Source of the DNA: Rhododendron vialii
Lineage: Eukaryota > Streptophyta > Magnoliopsida > Ericales > Ericaceae
Reading direction: 5' to 3'
Length of the DNA stretch: 64,000 bases
Assembly (NCBI RefSeq): GCF_030253575.1
Contig: NC_080558.1
Location: 6,520,001 to 6,584,000 of the forward strand
A model generated the notes under the pieces. The model had not been told where the DNA came from, ran no database searches, and was given only the letters and a program-made list of their open reading frames with translations. Position 1 is the stretch's first letter. Every line of letters begins with the position of its first letter. Below, piece after piece: positions 10,548 to 20,235 of the stretch. The position numbers and the translations under genes were made by a program.

Positions 10548-13274
10548 GGTCCACTATAGAATGTTTATAACCCACCAAGTCCACCTCTCAACTTTGTAAA
10601 CCTACTAGGTCCACTCAGACAAGGGCTCTGATTGGCTTAGACAAAAAAAAATATTTTTATTCTTTTTCATTTTTTGTGTTGTCAACTAAGCCCTTGTCAA
10701 GTCAAAAAGGAATTAATACAAGACAAGAATGCCCTTGCGGGCTTTTTTTCATCTTTTTTTTCTTTTCATTTTTTAGAATTTTGACATCTCTCTCTCTACA
10801 TTCTAGATCTCACCCACTCTATCGCTGCACAGATAACATTATATGTTCAAATTTGTTTGGCCACAGTGCGGACCAATTCATATAAGGTTGTTTATGGTTA
10901 TGGTTTATTATTCTTTTATAGGGTTATATGGTTATAACGAGTAAGGAACAATATGGTTCTATAGTTATATATTCAGATCATGTACAATGTTATAAATTTT
11001 ACTCTTTTTTTTTTTTTTTCTGTTTTGGAATTTTGACAACTCTCTCCACATTCCAAATCTCACCCGCTCTGTCGCTGCACAGATAACATTATATGTTCAG
11101 GTCTGTTAAGCTGCTGCGCAGAATAGACCAATTCATATAACGTTGTCTATGATTATATATATGGTTATATGTTTATGCATATATATGTCTAAATTTTAAC
11201 AAATAACAATCATTGAAACTACTCACCCGCTCTGTCGCTGCACATATAACATTATATATTCAAGTTTGTTAAGCCGCTGCGCGGACCAATTCATATAAGG
11301 TTGTCTATGGTTATATATATGATTATGGTTATATGTTTATGCATATATATATCTTCAAGTTTTAACAAATAACAATCATTGAAACCATTACATCCTCCAA
11401 TCAAAACATCTGTGTTCAAAATAAATAAAAAATAGATCCAGAGTCTGCTATTATTTAACTACATAATTATAAATTTGATCGATAGATCTACAAAACGGAT
11501 TCAGAGTCTTCTGAATAGCAATATGAAAACAAGAGAAAGAAATTACGCAAAAAGACTTTAACCAAATTAAAATACTAAATCTAATGTTCTTGGCTGTCTT
11601 GTCAGGATCAACGATCCTAATGTGTCTCTTCAACATTATGAGGTATCTTTGGTAGAAGGATTTGATGTAGAGAGCTGATCTGTGGTTGGAGTTCATCCTA
11701 AACTCCATTATTACGGTGTCATTGTGGTGGTACAACAATTTGCAATAAATTGGACTAGGCACTTCATGAAACCATATTCCTATTTCCTTTAGATTTGTTA
11801 TTTCTACACATATAAGAAAAAAAGTTAAACAGATGGAAACGTATAGCTTTATATGTTTAAAAAAGGATTCAAGAATTCGTATATTACCATATATGTTTCA
11901 TGATATCAGCTGTCAAACGAAAACCTAAACGTTATATCTTTCATGATACACTATAACAAAAAATCATATATAACTGTATATATTAGGAATAATGGTATGA
12001 TACAGAGTACATAATTAGATATATAACCATATGTGTCTCATATAAAGAGAATGGACCATATTTTCTTAAAATATGGTTATATATACAAATAAAACTAATA
12101 AATTTATATATGAAAACTAATAAAAATACTAAATTTATGTTATTGAATTGGTCCGCACAGCGGCCTAATAGACCTGAAAATATAAACATATAGTCATATT
12201 AAAACAGTCCGCATGTAACCATATGATGACATAATACAAGGTACATAATTAGATATATAACCATATGTGTTTCATATACAAATAACATACCATATTTTTT
12301 TATAATATGGTTATATGTACAAATAAAACTAACATATATTTATACACGAAAACTAATAAATTACTAAATTTACGTTATTGAATTGGTCCGCGTAGCGGCT
12401 TATAGACCGAAATATATAACCATATATATTCACAAAACAAAAGGATAACCTTCAGCAATGATTTAGTCCGAAAGTGTGGGGGCAGAGCCCCCATGGCACA
12501 AAGTGCCGCAGTTCAGGGTGCGACTTTAGGAGCACTCCGAACTGCAGCGAAAATGATATTTTCAATAACTTAGGGTGTAATTTCGGCCATAGAACCCGAC
12601 CTAATTATATTGCAGTCGGTATGTAATTAGGGTTATATGTTAAAGAATTAAATGTAAACATATATCATCATATGTTCTTCCACTGTAATGAAAAATATTT
12701 CAGAAGATCATATATAACATTATATGATTCCATAAGTTAATCCAAAACTCTAACCAAACCAGATCTGCACAAATAATAACAAATAACCGTATATGTTCAA
12801 CCTTAAACTAAACTCGACCTACCTGTTTATGTTGAAAAGGCGATGGTGGGAACGAAGCTGAGGCTAGGAAAAGACAGCGATCTCGTGGAGATTTGTGCAG
12901 ATCCCATTTGGTGACGTGCTGACGAACTATGCCACTTGTTGAACACGATGGTGACGCAGAGGTGAGATGCGATGGCGACAGCGAGGCTGGGACTGGATGC
13001 GACGGCGAAGTGAGGTGGATGGCGATGGCGACAACGACAGGAAGCTAGGACGAGATGCTTGTCTCGGCGCCCCCCTTCTCTTTCCCTCCCTTCCCCCCCC
13101 CCCCCCCCCCCTCGTTTGAAGAAAATGAAAAAGAAACTACAAATACTGGGGTATATATAGGGCTGATTAAGGCTACATATAGTGGGTTATATTGATATTT
13201 TTGTAGGCTAGTGGACTTAGTGGGTTATGAAACTTAGAAGTAGACTAGATGAGTTTGAAAACTGCTATAGTGGA
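10548..13274. mobile_element. TIR element of about 2.7 kb with subterminal repeats
   Basis: The left end GGTCCACTATAG and right end CTATAGTGGAC are inverted repeats; pairing continues over about 70 bases (AACCCACCAAGTCCAC against GTGGACTTAGTGGGTT). Inside are three direct copies of a roughly 110-base unit at 10795-10910, 11040-11160 and 11222-11345, with two partial copies inverted at 12135-12185 and 12380-12425. A GC-rich part (12840-13110) ends in a C homopolymer near 13096-13111. No transposase frame is visible and no target duplication was resolved, so the superfamily is open. Confidence 0.7.
12478..12545. other. Cluster of three adjacent perfect or near-perfect hairpins
   Basis: Consecutive stem-loops are GGGGGCAGAGCCCCC (12478-12492), GGCACAAAGTGCC (12495-12507), and a longer one from GCAGTTC (12508-12514) to GAACTGC (12539-12545) with an inner GGGTGC/GCACTCC stem. 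They stand out in AT-rich sequence inside the TIR element at 10548-13274. The function is unknown. Confidence 0.7.
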
Positions 13275-13310
13275 CTTATGCAAAATTCTCCCAAGATTAT
13301 TCTTGTAATC

Positions 13311-13436
13311 ATTAATCATTTACATACATATACATACACTATACATTATAGGAAATTATCAGATTCCTGTAATCATTAATCATTTACATACATATACGTA
13401 CACTACACATTATAGGAAATTATCAGAAACACGAAA
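13311..13436. repeat. Tandem duplication of about 64 bases
   Basis: The unit beginning TGTAATCATTAATCATTTAC and ending ATTATAGGAAATTATCAGA occurs twice in a row with few differences. It lies in the Copia element just to the right of the nested TIR element. Confidence 0.85.
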
Positions 13437-13539
13437 TTGAGATCTCTCAAAGTGTCGAATAATATCATCATCATCACATTGTAGTCCATAAGTTACAACT
13501 ATTATGAGTTATGCTAGACTCATTCAATTAGTATAATTC

Positions 13540-13720
13540 TTACACGTCTTTGCACTAACCCCTTCATAAGTGAATCTGCAATCATTAGCTGTGTGAGCCT
13601 TTAGTGACACTTTTATTTTTGAAATTTTTCTTAGAGAAGAAAATAGTTGCGAAAACATAAGCTCTAAGCAACTTGGTAATGGTGTTGACAACCTCAAGTC
13701 TTACGATAAATTTCCCAACT
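13540..13720 (-). pseudogene. Copia RNase H / pol C-terminus remnant
   Basis: On the minus strand the residues ATIFFSKKN (about 13612-13655) are followed, after a frame disturbance, by LMIADSLMKGL (about 13555-13595). These correspond to the NSAAIFFSKNNK-like and IADPLTKGL-like motifs at the end of Ty1/Copia polyproteins. The reading is broken by shifts and stops, so it is a relic. It fixes the element's direction as minus, in agreement with the primer site and polypurine tract. Confidence 0.65.
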
Positions 13721-13729
13721 GCTATTCAT

Positions 13730-16700
13730 GAAGTATGACCTCAAAAAATGCCACAATTCAACTAACATAATGGATGAAGTAATGATAGCTATTTTAAAAC
13801 TTTTGTTTACTCCTCCACATAATAGGAACAATTAATCAAAAGAAGACAATTTACTATCAAAACTTTAAAAATAATTTGAATCTGAGTAGCTAACAAACTC
13901 AAGATCATCCGACCTCCTTAATGTGAGCATATAACCTATAGTTTAAAATTAAGTGCAAACAATAAATATCACTACAACAAGGCAAATACCGTCAACGTAC
14001 ATGTCAAAAACATAAACTTACTCCCACTATTCTTTGAATATATACACCCAGGGGCGGATGTACACTGGGGCACGTGCCCCCACTCGAAATTAAAATATTT
14101 TTTTGATATTTTTATATAAATTAGCATAATTATGAAAATGTGCTAAAACATGTTTATACACACTTGCATATATCTCGAAAATACACATTTAGTATTAGTT
14201 TATGCTTAAATTTCATCATATGATATATTTATACTTGTTGTTTTATGAGCTATTTGTCTATTTAGAGATATTCATTCTTGATTCTGTTTTATCATTAACT
14301 GTCTGGATAAATATTTTACAATAAAATCATTAGCAAAACTAATTCGATCATTGTAAAACTTGTTGATGTTCATTTAAAACATATTTTTAATTTTTTTTTG
14401 AGATTTTGTGCTCATTTAACCTAATTTAATTTAAAGTACGTATTATAAACTTTTGTAGTTAGTAATGCATATCTTAATTTGTATGATCTTACCATTGTTG
14501 ACTAAAAAAATGAATTTTCGCCATTATGATTAATAAGGTGCCCCCAGTAGATTATATTCCTAGATTTGTCCATGTATACATCAATTAATAGTGTTTTTTC
14601 TTTAAATCCAAAGGAACCAATGATATCAACACACATAAGGAACCAATAATGGCAAGAGTATTCTTAAGTTCAATAGTTGACTTCTTAAGTTTGCAGCAAA
14701 GTGCTCTTTTACTGTAATTGAAAAACCTTCAAGTTGATTCATATAGACTCTATCATCTAAACTGTCGTTCGAAAGGTTATTTTCACGTCAATTTAACTCT
14801 AAATCATAAGAGTTACCTACCAACGCCATAATAATTTTCAACGAGTTATTCTCGGATACACAATAATTTTCAGCGAGTTCTTCTCGGATACAAGAGAGAA
14901 GGGCTTCATAAAATTATGCCTCCTTTCTGAGTGTAACCCTTGGCCACAAGTTTGATTTTATATCATTCCATATTGCCCCCTAAATCAAGTGTAATCTTGA
15001 AGACCGACTTACAATATACTTTCTTGTATCATTATGACAATTCAACGAAATTTCAAACTTCATTCTGTTTCATTGGTTCAACTCATCATTCCATTTAATA
15101 AAAATTATCATTTTACATGGTTTGTGAAAACAAAATCGGATTAAAAGCATTCGTGTAGATAAATCAAATAATCATTCAAATAGCAAATCTCATGTTCCTT
15201 CGAGATATTCTTAATGCTATCTTTTGTGATTGTTCTATAGTTTCTTTATTGGTGTCAATCTCGTAATAGAGTGATTATAAGAACAATATCATTCTAAGTT
15301 ACGAGTAAAGAAACTTATACCCTAACTTTTAAGTGACCACATTCCATGACTTATCACTCTCACTGATTTCATCATTCCTAAAGAATCTGAATGACTGATT
15401 TCTATAATTATCGTACTATGGTTAAATACTAAAAACCCATACCCTTTGAATTTTCTATAATAACCAATAAGATTACCATAACTCATTCTAAAATTCAAAT
15501 TCCTTTCATGTGAATTAGAAATTCTAGCCTCTGCTGGACAATCTCAAACATTCAAGTATCCTAAGTTCAGTTTCCTTCCTTTCCACAGTTCAAAAAAAGT
15601 ATTTGAAACTATCTTACAAGAAACCTAATTCACATAAATACAGTGAGCTTAAAAATATCTATTCATCACATAATGGGTATTTCGGAGTTACAAACATACT
15701 TCTAACCATATCTAATAATGTACGATTATTTTTCAGCTACTACATTCTGATGTGGAACATACCTTCCATAATATTTATCACTCATGTCATATATGATGAC
15801 TTTTATATTACGTTCTATTTATCCTTTCTACCTCAACAATGTACACATCGAGATCCATTGATTGAGATCTTTAATGCAATAGAAAAGCTAACATAACACA
15901 AAAAGTCATCTACATATGATAAAGTAGGTCTATTCATCAAAAGATGTAAAAATTTATGTCTATATGAATCACTTTAAGAAGCCCGTTATTTGTTGTGACT
16001 CACTTCTTAATGAATATGGTTTGCTTGTATTAATGCAAATCACGCGTATAAGGAGATTAATAAAATTTATGTCATATATTAATCTCTTTATATGTTTAGT
16101 TGAAACTATGTTTCAAACATTCATGTCACAAGATGAAGTAATTTTCAAACATGAGGCTACTAACCAAACTAACATTATGATGCAGTATAAAGAGAGTTCT
16201 CAATAAAATAGTCATCAAACTTTAGTTTGTTCAAATCATAATAAAATACCATAACACAATAATTGGTATTTTTCAATCACCATAAAATATAGTTTGGATA
16301 AAGCAAACTAAATCTGTAGTATTATAGAAAACACAAAATGATGACCAACTCTTAAATAGCAAACGATAAGTCGAAAGGCCCTTTTAATAAAAACTGTAAC
16401 TCAATTCTTTAGAACTCAATGGGCTTATGTTTTTAATAACTTTAAATCTCTCTGCATCTTGGTTATAAAACATAAATAGTAGCTTATAATCAAATCACTT
16501 CATAGTTACAATATAACTAACTACTTTCCCCTTTCAAATCATTTCCTACATTCATGACAAACTTTCTGATAATGCCTCAACTATCTAAAGAAGCGACATA
16601 TATCATTGTTCTAACATTCTTTTGAGTCCAAGATCATTAGTAGACTCATTAGCACCACATAATGCCCACTTTATGTCCCATTTAGGCTTCAACTACTTTA

Positions 16701-17470
16701 ATTCTCAAGTACTTTTGTTGAGTATGCCAAATATAACATTTCAATGACATCCTCAAGCGTTTCATGCATAACAAACATAATAATGCTCATCTTAAACATT
16801 CACAAAAACATAAGGCTTAGTCTTTCTCATTTCAGTTCATTCACTCTTCACCAAAATAAAGTAAAATTATTTTGCACAACTTAAATTATAAAAGAAATAG
16901 AATTTCTTAAATTAATACTTTATCAATATCTGGCCGAGCAAAAAAAAAAAAAACTTTATCAATATCTAGTATTCGAAATGAAACTAATCTTGTTCTTTTT
17001 AATATGAGAAACTCATTCATTTAAATTTAAAAGAAAACAGACCAAGCATGTGAATGTGAAGCAAATATATTGACAATGCACACATAATATATGCTCACTA
17101 TAATAATACTTTGAGTTACCAATAATTTTGACAAAATAAATTTTGTCCAAACAATAATAAATAGTGCAACAGTGATCTGCCTTTGGGTTCATCTAATGTT
17201 ACACTATTAACAATTATGGTGATTCTCTGTCACCAATATAACTAATTGATAAGGATTCACAATTAAGTAAGTTTGTTACCTTTTTGGGTATAAAATTCCA
17301 ATCTCAATTGTGAATACTTATAAATTATCATATTTCAATTCACTAATCACATAGAAATGGTGCACCTTTGAGCCTACCCAATATCCATGCAACTAGAGAA
17401 TTGAGATTGGCAAAGTCGTTATTCTTAACACTTAGGAAAGAGAGTAAGTTTCATACATAATTTGATATTT
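13730..17470 (-). pseudogene. Decayed interior (pol/gag) of the Copia element
   Basis: About 3.7 kb of AT-rich sequence lies between the RNase H remnant and the repeat-rich leader. By position it should hold reverse transcriptase, integrase and gag on the minus strand. No continuous frame survives and no further domain can be named with confidence. A hAT-type MITE interrupts it at 14049-14574. Plus-strand open frames at 15603-15896 and 15964-16206 run against the element and are not taken as genes. Confidence 0.5.
14049..14574. mobile_element. hAT-type MITE with CAGGGGCGGA end
   Basis: The left end CAGGGGCGGATGTA, a common plant hAT terminus, pairs imperfectly with the right end TAGATTTGTCCATG (9 of 14). 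Both ends carry a second GCCCCCA / TGCCCCCAGTA inverted motif. The flanks TATACACC (14041-14048) and TATACATC (14575-14582) make an 8-bp target duplication with one mismatch. The interior is AT-rich and non-coding. Confidence 0.75.
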
Positions 17471-17479
17471 ATAAGTCAT

Positions 17480-18075
17480 TCCAGTTGGACCACTTTGGTG
17501 ACTACCAAACCGTATCATAATATAAATATCAAATAAAATAAGTGTTAAGTTTTAGTAATTTAATTGAAACCTATGAAACATTCCAATTGGGTCACTTTGG
17601 CGACTACCAAACCGCGTCTTAATATAGATTTCAATCAAGATAATGACTTTTGCATTGACATTAGGTAATTAAAAATATTAAAGTATTATTATTTTAACAC
17701 CTGATCATAATAGGTATTACAATTTCATAATTTGATTAACATCTACCAACATGCCGGTTGGATTACTTTTGCGACTACCAAACCATATCATTATATAGAG
17801 TTAAATCAAAACAATAAATTTTCACGGACAATAAGTGAATCTTAAATTATCCACCATTCGGGTTCCATAATATTATTTGATATCTATAAACCATTATGAT
17901 TTGGTCACTTTGGTGACTTCCAAATCTCACATAATATAGATTCAAATTGATAACTTCCTTTATGGACACAAGTTGAATAACCAATTGTTCACAAATAAAT
18001 TTTTCTAACATGACTTGATATCTACGAGCCATACTGATTGGGTCACTTTGGTGACTACCAAATCTATCATAATAT
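17480..18075. repeat. Five degenerate tandem units with a TTTGGTGACTACCAAA hairpin
   Basis: The core CACTTTGGTGACTACCAAA recurs near 17491, 17592, 17763, 17907 and 18045, each followed by a TCATAATATAGATT-like stretch and preceded by a CCATT..GG stretch. Spacing is about 100-170 bases. TTTGG...CCAAA makes each core a small stem-loop. The array lies in the 5' leader side of the antisense Copia element, between the primer site and where gag should be. Confidence 0.75.
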
Positions 18076-18083
18076 AGATTATG

Positions 18084-18214
18084 GGAAATGATTTTGTCAC
18101 TCTTTTTTGTTAACGGCACTCCCCTGCAAATGTATTTTTGTATCAAAGATACACTTGTAATACATTTGCAGGGGAATGACGTTAACAAAAAAGGGAGTGG
18201 CAAAATCAGTAGTC
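18084..18214. mobile_element. 131-bp foldback MITE with 8-bp target duplication
   Basis: The ends GAAATGATTTTGTCACTC and GAGTGGCAAAATCAGTAGTC pair imperfectly, and the inner arms ACTCCCCTGCAAATGTATTT / ACATTTGCAGGGGAATG pair well. TAGATTAT flanks it at 18076-18083 and 18215-18222. It interrupts the last unit of the tandem array. A second, more decayed copy lies at 18374-18495. Confidence 0.85.
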
Positions 18215-18373
18215 TAGATTATCAGTCAAAACAATAATTACATATAACCATCAAGTGATCATAAATACATATGACCCATCATTAAGCCCTCACAAATCAT
18301 AAGAAGCCACAAAGTTATTTTATGTCGATTGTCTGTCGACATTATCCCGTAAAAACAACATACGTAAAATTTA

Positions 18374-18495
18374 GGGAAATGATTTTGCCACTCCATTTTT
18401 TGTTAACGCCACTCCCCTACAAATGTATTTTTGCACAAAAAATACACTTATAGAGAGTGACATTAACAAAAAAAGGAGTTAAAAAATCAGCAGCC
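18374..18495. mobile_element. Second copy of the 131-bp foldback MITE
   Basis: It has the same GGGAAATGATTTTGCCACTC start and ACTCCCCTACAAATGTATTT arm as 18084-18214, but its right arm is partly deleted (ACACTTATAGAGAGTGACA). The flanks show only a weak duplication (AAAATTTA / AAAATGAC). Confidence 0.75.
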
Positions 18496-18641
18496 AAAAT
18501 GACACATTATCAAAATTTTCTAAGTACGTGAGTTGCCTCCTTATGCATAATGAAAAACACATTCAATCGGTCATTATCTCAAACTAAAAAACTGTTTAGG
18601 GTAGAGCCGCGGTACGTGATACAATCACAACTAAGACGTAA

Positions 18642-19235
18642 GAGAATTTCCAATCTTGACTCATTTTAAGACCCAAATTTAAAATTTGGGCAAAACTCAC
18701 AAAAAACCCTCTTCAATCTTTGACCCAAATCCTTCCTCATTTTGGGTTTTACCTATTTCTTTTCCCAAATTTGAAACAACCAAAGTCTCTCCCCATTTTT
18801 TCCCCCAATATTCCAACGGCTCTTTTCTCTTTTCAACGGCTCCTTCCATGCTATTCTGAGAGTATGGCGTCGGCTTTCCCAAGCGTGGATACCTGCAACT
18901 CTCTCTCTCTCTCTCTCTCTCATGGCCGCTGCCGCCAAAATGAGTTCCTACAGATGGAAAAGAAAAGAGGTGGTGGTAAGTGGTAGACTATTTGGGTGGT
19001 TGGCGGTAGTTATGGAGATGGACCGAGTTCTTCTTCTTCTTTTTCTTCATAGCAATCAGTCAGTCTCTACCCCAAATCAAATTTGTTCCCTTCTATTATT
19101 TACATTATTGCTATTGAATACTTAGAAAAAAGATATATTTGGGTAAACGATCATTTTGCCGTTGGAGTGAGTCTGATCCAAAATGAGTTTTTACCCAAAT
19201 TTGAGTAAAATTTTGGGTTGAGACCGGAGATGCTC
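18642..19235. mobile_element. PIF/Harbinger-type MITE (GAGCATCTCC family)
   Basis: The left end GAGAATTTCCAA and right end GGAGATGCTC are diverged copies of the common GAGCATCTCC terminus, and inner arms rich in GACCCAAATTT / AAATTTGAGT pair. A TAA target duplication flanks it (18639-18641, 19236-19238). The interior has a CT tract at 18899-18920. Short open frames inside are not supported as genes. Confidence 0.75.
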
Positions 19236-19432
19236 TAAGGCAATGAAAGTAAACCCACCAACTCACTCACATATTTTATTGCCATGTTATTTGCGCATAT
19301 CAGTTAGGCAAAATCAATTCGTTCAGTGATCATGAAGTAACTGACTTTATTTACTTCAATACATTTATGTCAAGCTATGTGCATGATTGCTTACATCGAA
19401 TTGCTTCTTCTTTGTACGTACAGTAAAATAAT

Positions 19433-19563
19433 GGGAAAATGACGGTCAAGGACGTGTTTGATAATTAATACCCGTCAAAGACATTTTTAGCATTAACAAA
19501 TGTTCTTAGCTTGTCCTTAACGGGTATTAATTATCAAAATACGTCCTGAGCCGTCATTTTTCC
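19433..19563. mobile_element. Mutator-type foldback MITE with perfect 9-bp target duplication
   Basis: The ends GGGAAAATGACGGTCA and GAGCCGTCATTTTTCC pair, and inner arms GATAATTAATACCCGT / ACGGGTATTAATTATC pair perfectly. TAAAATAAT lies on both sides (19424-19432, 19564-19572). The element is 131 bp and non-coding. Confidence 0.88.
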
Positions 19564-19835
19564 TAAAATAATTGGTTCCATTCATCTCATCTCATTATAA
19601 AAACAAGTACCAAGCCACCGACGAGATAAACCGGCCCGATCTCGACATCGGTCCAAAACCGTTCATAAAAGGAGGAATCATGATCTCATCATCATTATAC
19701 ATGGTACATATATCGTTATTAATCAATTAATCCTACTACTCCGTAGGTTGTCGTCGATCCAAAAAAATCGGACTGGCACAGATTATTTCATCCGCTTGTT
19801 CTTTAATGGAAAATCACGATATTCAGAAACCTATA

Positions 19836-19849
19836 GCTCTGCTACCCCA
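19836..19849 (-). promoter_or_regulatory. Primer-binding-site relic of the Copia element
   Basis: Directly inside the right LTR the minus strand reads TGGGGTAGCAGAGC, a slightly changed form of TGGTATCAGAGC, the site complementary to initiator methionine tRNA in most plant LTR elements. Confidence 0.65.
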
Positions 19850-20235
19850 TGTAAATTTATTCTTTAGTGGTGTTAGACAATTAACACCCTAAGTTTATGC
19901 TAGGATCTAGAATTATCATGAACGACCCGGTAAATGACTGTAGCGACCATAATTTACCAGAGCATTAAGCTCTAGGTAGAAGACGGGTTTCTCTCCTTTG
20001 CCTTTCTTTCTAGCTATTTAGTATCACACATTGAATTGATGGAACCCCTAGACGCTCTTTTATAGACAGGGAGAAAGACCGGTTTCCTGAACATTATACT
20101 CACTTCCCATCAAAGTAGAGTCTATTTAGGAAACAACTTCTCTATTTGACCAATAGAATAAAATAAAGTCCTATTAAACTCGTATTAAACTCATAATCAA
20201 TATGTGTCATATAAAATGAGTGGGCCACCACTACA
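19850..20235 (-). repeat. Right LTR of the Copia element (5' LTR on the minus strand)
   Basis: It starts TGTAAATTTATTC and ends CACCACTACA and is followed by the TCATC target copy. It aligns over most of its length with the left LTR but lacks the MITE, about 75 bases of the middle and about 27 bases at the outer end. The many point differences by eye point to an old insertion. Confidence 0.82.

Larger units (their letters stand above)
9631..20235 (-). mobile_element. Antisense Ty1/Copia LTR retrotransposon, decayed
   Basis: Long terminal repeats lie at 9631-10270 and 19850-20235 and the element is flanked by TCATC (9626-9630, 20236-20240). On the minus strand the inner edge of the right LTR is followed by TGGGGTAGCAGAGC, close to the initiator-tRNA primer site TGGTATCAGAGC. 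The inner edge of the left LTR is preceded by CAAGTGGGAGAA, the usual Copia polypurine tract. RNase H remnants are legible at 13540-13720. The open frames are gone. It lies in the 5' UTR intron of the copy A kinase gene; copy B has the empty site. DNA elements at about 10548-13274, 14049-14574, 18084-18214, 18374-18495, 18642-19235 and 19433-19563 are nested in it. Confidence 0.85.

Noticed and set aside
15603..16206. Two plus-strand open frames of 97 and 80 codons
   Set aside because: They lie inside the Copia element on the opposite strand to its genes and have composition typical of AT-rich non-coding DNA.
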